Assembly: GCA_046760905.1 (NCBI GenBank)
Contig: JBHIFB010000004.1
Location: 1 to 46,662, forward strand
Reading direction: 5' to 3'
Source of the DNA: JBHIFB01 sp046760905
Lineage (GTDB): Bacteria; Gemmatimonadota; CAZMKB01
Length of the DNA: 46,662 nt
Shown: positions 41,301 to 46,662 of the stretch, one piece after another
How positions within the stretch are numbered: position 1 is the first letter of the stretch
How the letters are laid out: each line of letters opens with the position of its first letter
Program-made: the position numbers and the translations under genes
The notes under the pieces: model-generated
What the model was told of the DNA's origin: nothing
The model's input: only the letters and a program-made list of their open reading frames with translations
Database searches by the model: none

Positions 41301-41363
41301 GGTGTGAAACATCCTGCTCAACTGCTCATAATCGCCTTCATAGCCCCTGTTTTTTATATTCAT
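38322..41363 (-). CDS. PPDK_N (PEP/pyruvate-binding) protein with N-terminal receiver-like domains
   Basis: 1013 residues. Residues about 28-160 and 170-320 each resemble receiver domains (DILLVSSLYDAF and VRILIMLEDSIHYYS as first strands; YDLVITMSKN and VLGIITDVRF at the phosphoacceptor strand). From about 450 an ATP-grasp-like PPDK N-terminal domain is complete: SLGGKGRGIAFMRSLLARY, LAVRSSTLLEDSQHHPFAGL near 547, and LVVLQIRPLAP near 816. A C-terminal part with ILVGPGRWGTQDRWLGVPV and PSQGTHFFQNIVSKGIGY closes it. The phospho-His swivelling domain and PEP-binding barrel of PEP synthase and PPDK are missing, so it cannot make PEP alone. Soluble, single gene, GGAG before ATG 41363. Confidence 0.8.
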   Translation of the reverse strand: MNIKNRGYEGDYEQLSRMFHTLMPFKVRDILLVSSLYDAFIIEEEGLISELIIGEYRHLLLSSPPRVTRVHSGERALSKLRENQYDLVITMSKNIGMDPYEFGRKIKEMHLTLPVILLAIDSDDVRLIEKKRDGKGIDRAFYWTGDPTLFLAIIKYVEDMRNAPFDTVNGNVRILIMLEDSIHYYSMFLPLIYTEIVRQTQRAISEDLNEMQRMLTRRARPKILLARTFEEGAALFKQYKEYVLGIITDVRFERRGKMDPNAGYEFSRLVRKESRFIPILMQSAEPEKREKSEAIGTYFLNKNSPNLQAEFQHFLLNHLGFGDFIFLRPKRKKRNTEHGIETPEEIHSETTVIARASNMQQFVQTLQKVPLESIQYHADRNDFSNWLFARCEFKPAMKLRPKKASDFTNLNEVRKYLLDVFNESRREKQLGAITDFSQQKFEFDSSFTRLTGDSLGGKGRGIAFMRSLLARYNLGKRHKNVNVIVPSTVVIGTLEFERFVSDNKLWKFVDRQDASDHEIARAFLHSKIHKELKKNLARLLQHFKSPLAVRSSTLLEDSQHHPFAGLYSTYMLPNNHTNDNIRLRQLCQAIKLVYASVFFEEPRRYIESTPSKIEEEKMAVIIQELVGNDYGGRFYPTFSGVAQSYNFYPVSHQTFEDGIASVAVGLGRIVSSGESALRFSPRYPEIIPEFSTPEQAFENSQRTLYVLDTSRKEFTLSEKDDSTLKRINIADIRSDGTLEYVASTYDRDDGMIRDGLSDDGPILITFAGILKYNVFPLAPLLHELLHIVKTGMGCPVEIEFAVNFDRNRSTPPTLVVLQIRPLAPSYEAREISLDENLRLEKVLLRSRKALGHGITDSIRDIVYIPPGKFDASKTVAIAEEVGMINEKLVSSDSSYILVGPGRWGTQDRWLGVPVRWSQISGVKVMVETALKGFNVEPSQGTHFFQNIVSKGIGYINTTFNSDDSYIDWEWLNNQNPHEEMKYVRHIRLPAPLIITIDGRSGCALIEKPPLPAH

Positions 41364-41797
41364 CCGATGATCTCCACGGTTTCACTCGCGGTCACCCGAT
41401 TCTCCGATTCCAGGGAACGGAGAATGGCGTGTACAATTTTCACCTCCTTGACTCATCGCTCATACGAGTACTATATATTAATTTATCGACAATAGCTCCC
41501 GAGGTCAACTCATCTTTACCGTTGAGTTTCCCCAGTTAAACTGAACTCTAACTTCCATCCATTTGAACAGTTACAGAAAGAAATTTCAAATTTCTGGGGA
41601 ACTCCAAATCTTTACAAGATGAGCTTTCCTGTTTTACAGGAGGGGGGGAGTTCTCGAGCTTGAAAAATGTTGACAGTTTCGATTTACCTCATATATTAAT
41701 GCCCATTCAAAATGAACCTTATCCAGCAGAATCTGAACAGGACTTGAAAATGAAAACGACTTATGTTGAGGAAAAAACCCAGATGAAGGAGAAAAAG
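41364..41797. other. divergent intergenic region with repeat copy B
   Basis: 434 bases upstream of both the PPDK_N gene and gdhA. It contains repeat copy B (41567-41598). An AGGAGGGGGGG at 41638-41648 followed by TTG 41660 offers an alternative in-frame start for gdhA. I see no other gene. Confidence 0.4.
41567..41598. repeat. dispersed repeat, copy B
   Basis: 28 of 32 bases match 552-583. Translated on the minus strand the surrounding frame gives VPQKFEISFCNCSNGWKLEF, similar to QKFKLTFCNC of copy A, though it has a stop close upstream. Confidence 0.55.
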
Positions 41798-43153
41798 ATG
41801 TCAGCGGCGGTAGATGCTTTCATGGCGCAGGTAAAAGCCAAGGATCCTGACCAGCCTGAATTTCATCAGGCGGTGTATGAAGTTGTGAATTCGCTCATGC
41901 CGTTCATTGAGAGGAACCCCAGATACCGGAAGGCCAAGATCCTTGAGAGGCTCGTTGAACCGGAACGGGTGATAATGTTCCGTGTCCCTTGGATCGATGA
42001 CAAGGGTGAGATAAATGTAAATCGCGGCTTCCGTATCGAGATGAACAGTGCGATCGGACCTTACAAAGGTGGACTCCGTTTCCATCCATCGGTCAATCTG
42101 GGCATTCTGAAATTCCTGGCTTTCGAACAGGTTTTCAAGAACAGCCTGACAACTCTGCCGATGGGTGGCGGAAAGGGTGGTTCTGACTTCGATCCCAAGG
42201 GAAAGAGTGACAATGAAGTTATGAAATTCTGCCAGAGCTTCATGACGGAGCTTGTCCGACACGTCGGTCCGAACACCGACGTACCGGCCGGCGACATTGG
42301 CGTCGGCGGCAGAGAGATCGGTTTCCTGTTCGGCCAGTATAAACGGATCCGGAATGAATTCACCGGCGTTCTCACAGGTAAGGGTCTGAACTGGGGAGGG
42401 TCTTTGATACGTCCAGAAGCCACCGGTTACGGCGCTGTCTATTTTGCGGCGGAGATGCTCGCTACCAGGAACGAGACTCTAGAAGGGAAAACCTGCCTGG
42501 TTTCAGGGAGCGGGAATGTTGCTCAGTTCACAACCGAGAAGATCAATCAGCTCGGTGGAAAAGTAGTGACATTATCGGACTCCAACGGTTTTATTTATGA
42601 TGAAGCCGGCATCGATGCGGAGAAGCTTGAGTTCGTCAAGGAATTGAAGAACGTACGACGTGGTCGCATAAAGGAGTATGCTGACGAATATAACGTACCC
42701 TATACCGCCACAGTGCAGGGTGCCGATCACAATCCTCTCTGGGATCACAAAGCAGACTGTGCCTTCCCCAGCGCAACGGAGAATGAGATCAACGGTGTTG
42801 ACGCTAACAACCTGATCAAAAACGGCGTATATGTCGTCAGCGAGGGTGCCAATATGCCGACCACTCCTGAAGGTATAGAAGTTTTTCTCCAGGAGAAAAT
42901 CCTCTTTGGCCCGGCCAAGGCTGCAAACGCCGGCGGAGTGGCTGTTTCCGGTCTGGAGATGACTCAAAACTCCATGAGGCTTTCCTGGACTCGCGAGGAG
43001 GTTGATAATAAGCTGCACCACATCATGAAAGCCATCCACGCCCAGTGTACAGCCTACGGTATGCAAGCAAATTTCGTCAACTATCTTGATGGGGCGAACA
43101 TCGCCGGTTTCATCAAGGTTGCCGATGCGATGATCGATCAGGGCGTCGTTTAA
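41798..43153 (+). CDS. gdhA: glutamate dehydrogenase, NADP type
   Basis: 451 residues from ATG 41798, six bases after AAGGAG; this matches the family length (E. coli GdhA is 447). It interconverts glutamate and 2-oxoglutarate plus ammonia. The catalytic blocks are SAIGPYKGGLRFHPSVNLGI, LPMGGGKGGSDFDPKGKS and DVPAGDIGVGGREIGFLFGQ; the cofactor loop is VSGSGNVAQF; EGANMPTTPE and GVAVSGLEMTQNS complete it. The frame continues up to TTG 41660 with a strong purine tract before it, so a 46-residue extension is possible. Together with the alanine and leucine-type dehydrogenases it would balance ammonia from amino-acid breakdown. Confidence 0.95.
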   Translation: MSAAVDAFMAQVKAKDPDQPEFHQAVYEVVNSLMPFIERNPRYRKAKILERLVEPERVIMFRVPWIDDKGEINVNRGFRIEMNSAIGPYKGGLRFHPSVNLGILKFLAFEQVFKNSLTTLPMGGGKGGSDFDPKGKSDNEVMKFCQSFMTELVRHVGPNTDVPAGDIGVGGREIGFLFGQYKRIRNEFTGVLTGKGLNWGGSLIRPEATGYGAVYFAAEMLATRNETLEGKTCLVSGSGNVAQFTTEKINQLGGKVVTLSDSNGFIYDEAGIDAEKLEFVKELKNVRRGRIKEYADEYNVPYTATVQGADHNPLWDHKADCAFPSATENEINGVDANNLIKNGVYVVSEGANMPTTPEGIEVFLQEKILFGPAKAANAGGVAVSGLEMTQNSMRLSWTREEVDNKLHHIMKAIHAQCTAYGMQANFVNYLDGANIAGFIKVADAMIDQGVV

Positions 43154-43224
43154 AATAACCTATAGTTCCTTGCCGCGATCCGATTGTCCCTGTTTGCTCC
43201 CACCAGAGAGAGGAATGGTCACGG

Positions 43225-43265
43225 GGTCCTGTCAAAGCATCCCTTCAAGGGGTGGACCACTCTTT
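43225..43265 (+). terminator. possible terminator after gdhA
   Basis: CATCCC-TTCAA-GGGGTG (43238-43254) forms a 6-bp stem with one T-G pair, flanked by GGTCC and GGACC, followed by CTCTTTT. Confidence 0.4.
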
Positions 43266-43341
43266 TAAGAATAGACCTCCCCTTTTCGTTGTCTGTGAAG
43301 GTTACATTTACACAGTTAATTCACCAGAAATAATATAAAAG

Positions 43342-43387
43342 AATGGCAATGAAGAGGTTGACAAAATGGCAATGAATATGCTATTAT
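43342..43387 (+). promoter_or_regulatory. sigma70-type promoter with direct repeats
   Basis: TTGACA at 43358-43363, an 18-base spacer and TATTAT at 43382-43387, 20 bases before the kinase start. AATGGCAATGA occurs twice, at 43342-43352 and 43365-43375, 23 bases apart on either side of the -35 box, a plausible binding site for a dimeric regulator. Confidence 0.6.
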
Positions 43388-43407
43388 TTTGTCGTATTTA
43401 ATGTGAT

Positions 43408-45726
43408 ATGAGTCATTTTTTCAAACCGGATGTGACAATGCTGAGACACAAGATAGCCGGGGAAAATATGGATATTATGTTCAATTCGGCTGCTCCTGAA
43501 ACGCCTCTAAAGAGAATTCTGGACCTCTTCATCAACCTCTCTGGTGCAACCGGTGGTTGCATCATGATAGCAGACCAGCATGGAGGGTTAAAAAAGATCA
43601 GAAAGAAATTCACGAGGGAGGCCTTCAGAGAGGTCAGCGAGAGGGTTGGTAAGGAAAAGACCGCAATAGAAGGACCTCTCCGGTTGGGAACCTCTGGAGG
43701 CAGCCTTATTCTATTGCAGATAGGTCCAAAGAACGAAGTGGCGGGATACATAGTCCTTGAGTTTCGCGGAGGAACCAAAGCCCCTCATGGAAAAGACGTT
43801 GACATCCTCTGTGGCCTTGCATCCCTCCTTCCAGGAGTCACAGCATTGTCACACTCGAGAGACGAGGTGAGAAGGAAACTCGAGGAGTATAAGAAAGTGT
43901 TCGAGAAGGCTCCTATCGGGATCCTTGTATTCGACCGGAAAGGTAATTTGACTTCCATCAATCCATTTCACACTGCCCGGCTGCGGGGTCGAGAGAGCAA
44001 AAACCTCCTGCAATCGGCTAACGTGTTCAAAGATGAATCGATTCGACAGGCTCGGTTGCAGGGCCATCTGCGGAAGCTTCTGGAGGGTGAATCGTTTGAG
44101 CTTTACAACCACCCGTTCACGACGAAGATCATGAGAAAGAAGGTATTCGTGGATGTCAGAGGAGTTCCACTCATTGATGAGGACGGAAGGGTTGACGGTG
44201 GTATCGTACTCATAAGTAATGTCACTGAGAAGGCGAAACTCGAAGAAGAACTGAGGGCTTCGCGGGATTACCTGACCAACATACTTGACTCTGTCGACAG
44301 TGAAGTCATGGTGGTGGACCGTGACTATAACATTGAACTCGTGAACGAAGCAATCGCGCGGAAATTTGCCCTGAACAAGGCACATATCAAGGGGATGAAA
44401 TGCTTCTCTGTACTTCACGGAAAGAGCTTCCCGTGCAGAGGCAGAAAAACGGATTGTCCGGTTGAGGACGTGTTCGCCGATGGGGCGTCCCGTACCAGAG
44501 TTCATCAGCATGAGGGCAAATATGGTCCTACTACAGTGGAAGTCCATTACTCTCCCATGAAAGATTCATCGGGACGGGTAATGAATGTGATCGTCGTCGC
44601 TCAGGATGTCACTGAGAGGAAGGCTCTCGAGCAAAAGTACAGGAACCGGGAGGCGTTGCTGGCAAACATCAGCTCTGATTCGGCTGATGCGATTTTCAGT
44701 CTTGATAACCAGGACAGGATCACCTCCTGGAATATAGGTGCACGGAGAATATTTGGATATGAGGAGAAACATGTCATCGGCAAGAGCATCGAGCTCCTCA
44801 TTCCTGATGAGGAGAGGAAAGAACAGCTCAGGGAGATGCGCAAGAGAGTTTACGGGGTAGGTTTCGTTCGTAACTTTGAGGCTCGGTGGGTAACAAGGCA
44901 TGGGCAGGAAGTGGACATAATCATCACCAGGACGGCTCTGAAGGATGAGAACGGTGATATAGTGGGGAGTTCTATTGTTATAAAAGACATAACGAGGCTC
45001 AAGAATATGGCAAAAGAGCTACTTCACGTGGAAAAGCTCGCGGTTCTGGGAAAGATGTCAGCAACGGTCGCCCATGAGATCAGGAATCCTCTCGGTTCGA
45101 TCACACTCAATCTCGATCTCCTGGAAGAGGAGATCGAAAATCTCAAGGATGATGGGGGACCCATGATCGCCGAGCTGATTTCTTCCATCCGATCTGAAAT
45201 AAAGAGGCTCTCCCTCTTATCGGATGACTATCTCAGATTCACACGGTATCCAAAGCTGAATATTACGAAGGTCAGCCTGGAGGAACTCGTCAACAATGCG
45301 ATCGGGCCTTATCGGGAACAATTCGCATCCCGGGGTATCGAGCTAAAAGTTATTGCTGAGAACGGTTCGGTCATGATATCGATAGACGAGCACCAGGCCA
45401 TACAGGCATTGAGAAACCTGTTGATCAATGCTTCCGAGGCGACACCGGCCGGCGGAATGATCACAGTACGGTTCACCACCCAAGACAGTGTCGTGGTGAT
45501 TCAGGTCTCGGATACAGGAACAGGGATCAAATCGAGCGAGCTGCCGCTCATCTTCGATCCATTCTTCACGACGAAGGAGAAGGGAACCGGCCTGGGTTTG
45601 TCGATCGTGAAGCAGGTGACGGACCTGCATGGCGGAAAGGTGGAATGTGAGAGCAGGAAAGGGGAAGGCAGTACATTTACGCTCTATTTTCCTGTTGACC
45701 CTCAGAGGGGAGGGGAAGATCTATGA
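43408..45726 (+). CDS. multi-PAS sensor histidine kinase
   Basis: 772 residues, soluble. An N-terminal GAF-like part (about 20-150) precedes three PAS domains (about 165-275, 285-405, 415-530). The second carries three cysteines, Cys332, Cys343 and Cys350 (KCFSVLHGKSFPCRGRK then TDCP), a pattern seen in some redox or metal-sensing PAS proteins. HisKA has His556 (SATVAHEIRNPLGSIT), followed by an ATPase domain (VSDTGTGIKSSE, TKEKGTGLGLSIV). The start at 43408 lacks a ribosome site; ATG 43438 or 43468 are alternatives. The stop overlaps the start of an NtrC-type regulator, so the two form a two-component pair. Confidence 0.9.
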   Translation: MSHFFKPDVTMLRHKIAGENMDIMFNSAAPETPLKRILDLFINLSGATGGCIMIADQHGGLKKIRKKFTREAFREVSERVGKEKTAIEGPLRLGTSGGSLILLQIGPKNEVAGYIVLEFRGGTKAPHGKDVDILCGLASLLPGVTALSHSRDEVRRKLEEYKKVFEKAPIGILVFDRKGNLTSINPFHTARLRGRESKNLLQSANVFKDESIRQARLQGHLRKLLEGESFELYNHPFTTKIMRKKVFVDVRGVPLIDEDGRVDGGIVLISNVTEKAKLEEELRASRDYLTNILDSVDSEVMVVDRDYNIELVNEAIARKFALNKAHIKGMKCFSVLHGKSFPCRGRKTDCPVEDVFADGASRTRVHQHEGKYGPTTVEVHYSPMKDSSGRVMNVIVVAQDVTERKALEQKYRNREALLANISSDSADAIFSLDNQDRITSWNIGARRIFGYEEKHVIGKSIELLIPDEERKEQLREMRKRVYGVGFVRNFEARWVTRHGQEVDIIITRTALKDENGDIVGSSIVIKDITRLKNMAKELLHVEKLAVLGKMSATVAHEIRNPLGSITLNLDLLEEEIENLKDDGGPMIAELISSIRSEIKRLSLLSDDYLRFTRYPKLNITKVSLEELVNNAIGPYREQFASRGIELKVIAENGSVMISIDEHQAIQALRNLLINASEATPAGGMITVRFTTQDSVVVIQVSDTGTGIKSSELPLIFDPFFTTKEKGTGLGLSIVKQVTDLHGGKVECESRKGEGSTFTLYFPVDPQRGGEDL

Positions 45727-46662
45727 CTGGCAAAGAGGGCACATCGCCTGAAGATAAAAAGGTAGTCCTCGTCGTTGATGACGATGACAATTTGAGGAGG
45801 AGTGTCGAAATATCTCTTAAGAAAGAAGGATACAGGACTCTCCTTGCAAGTAACGGTGATGAGGCCATTGAGATTCTTAGGGATAAAGAGGTCCACCTGC
45901 TCCTCACTGATCTCAAGATGCCGAAAACCGACGGCCTCGAATTGCTCAAAGCCGCGAAGGTGATCAGGCCCGAGGCAGAGGTGATTGTGATGACCGCCTA
46001 TGGTACGATTGAATCCGCTGTCGAGGCCATGAAGTACAATGCTTACGATTTCATAGAAAAGCCTTTCAACAGGCAGACGCTTTTGGCCCTCGTTAAGAAA
46101 GCCTTCGAAAAGCAATCGCTAATCATCGAGAACAGGCTCCTCAGAGAAAAGCTCATGGGAATCACTGAGAGGCCGCTCTTCATAGGAAACTCTGAAGCTG
46201 CACAACGGGTGATCGAGCTTGTTGAGCAGATCGCTTCGAGCAAAGCCACGGTCCTCATACAGGGGAAAAGCGGAACCGGAAAGGGTCTCGTCGCCAAGCT
46301 CATCCACCAGTTGAGCGGCAGGGAAGCGGAGCCCTTCGTACATGTGAGCTGTGCAGCGATACCCGAAACGCTGCTCGAAGCGGAGCTCTTCGGGTATGAG
46401 AAGGGGGCTTTCACCGGCGCAATCTCGCGAAAAGAGGGGAGGTTCGAAGTGGCCGGCGGTGGATCTCTATTTCTTGATGAGATTGGTGAGGTACCTCCAT
46501 CCACCCAGGTGAAGCTGTTAAGGGTACTTCAGGAGGGAGAATTTGAGAGAGTAGGGGGAGAAGAAACCATCAGGGTTGATGTGAGAATAATAGCTGCCAC
46601 CAACCAGAACCTATCCCAGGCCATAAAGGAAAAAAGATTCCGGGAGGACCTGTTCTACCGTC
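45723..46662 (+). CDS. NtrC-type sigma54-dependent response regulator (partial, 3' end outside window)
   Basis: 313 residues to the window edge. Receiver domain with Asp19-22 acidic cluster and phosphoacceptor Asp63 (LLLTDLKMPKTDG), Lys in FIEKPF. From about 150 the AAA+ sigma54-activation domain: Walker A GKSGTGKG (canonical is GESGTGKE) near 180, the sigma54-contacting GAFTGA at about 229-234, and Walker B SLFLDEIGEV. The C-terminal DNA-binding domain is beyond the window. The ATG overlaps the stop of the PAS kinase. The GAFTGA loop means it activates sigma54 promoters such as the one at 13951, although that link is not shown. Confidence 0.93.
   Translation, partial: MTGKEGTSPEDKKVVLVVDDDDNLRRSVEISLKKEGYRTLLASNGDEAIEILRDKEVHLLLTDLKMPKTDGLELLKAAKVIRPEAEVIVMTAYGTIESAVEAMKYNAYDFIEKPFNRQTLLALVKKAFEKQSLIIENRLLREKLMGITERPLFIGNSEAAQRVIELVEQIASSKATVLIQGKSGTGKGLVAKLIHQLSGREAEPFVHVSCAAIPETLLEAELFGYEKGAFTGAISRKEGRFEVAGGGSLFLDEIGEVPPSTQVKLLRVLQEGEFERVGGEETIRVDVRIIAATNQNLSQAIKEKRFREDLFYR

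Noticed and set aside
38322..41363. PEP synthase (ppsA)
   Set aside because: Only the ATP-binding half is present; the phospho-His and PEP domains needed for the reaction are missing.

Overview
The window looks like chromosome from a Gram-negative bacterium of a poorly cultured lineage, most likely in or near the Fibrobacteres-Chlorobi-Bacteroidetes (FCB) group. The hints are a short 284-residue primary-type sigma factor without region 1.1, a GWxTD-family protein, lipoproteins and Pal (so an outer membrane), OPT transporters, an amino-acid dehydrogenase set, and a PPDK_N protein with receiver-like domains. This placement is inferred from gene content; there is no rRNA or tRNA gene here to test it.

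Layout. 1-6400: end of a Sco1-type gene, a peptide-type ABC transporter (binding lipoprotein plus two permeases, no ATPase gene), and a sulfatase-superfamily enzyme. 6456-8423: first OPT transporter. 8453-13100: an AT-richer accessory stretch of single genes, all on the minus strand, several of them broken (DUF1287 fragment, frameshifted and internally deleted MBL hydrolase, wrecked PIN toxin beside an intact AbrB-type antitoxin), separated by hairpins and an 81-nt repeat present twice. 13196-21600: HD protein, a sigma54-type promoter before an extremely Tyr/Trp-rich DUF4384 protein, PlsC, an ECF sigma/anti-sigma/Spy-like operon, a LolA-like protein, the RpoD-type sigma factor and Pal. 21628-25894: glgC, GWxTD protein, HtrA protease. 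26286-35729: M20 peptidase, second OPT transporter, PqqD-like protein, alanine dehydrogenase, leucine-type dehydrogenase, a receiver-only regulator, a second glgC, and a two-CW/GAF histidine kinase. 35847-41363, minus strand: arylsulfotransferase-like protein and a 1013-residue PPDK_N/receiver protein. 41798-46662: NADP-type glutamate dehydrogenase and a PAS histidine kinase overlapping an NtrC-type regulator that runs off the end.

Taken together the core genes describe peptide and amino-acid use: peptide uptake (ABC, two OPT), peptide trimming (M20), deamination or transamination support (alanine, leucine-type and glutamate dehydrogenases) and storage as ADP-glucose-derived glycogen (two GlgC), with several two-component proteins embedded among them. 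The most unusual items are the accessory stretch at 8453-13100 with its repeated hairpin elements, the receiver/PPDK_N protein without swivelling-His or PEP domains, and the Tyr/Trp-rich DUF4384 protein behind a sigma54-type promoter. No CRISPR array, tRNA, rRNA, transposase or integrase was found.
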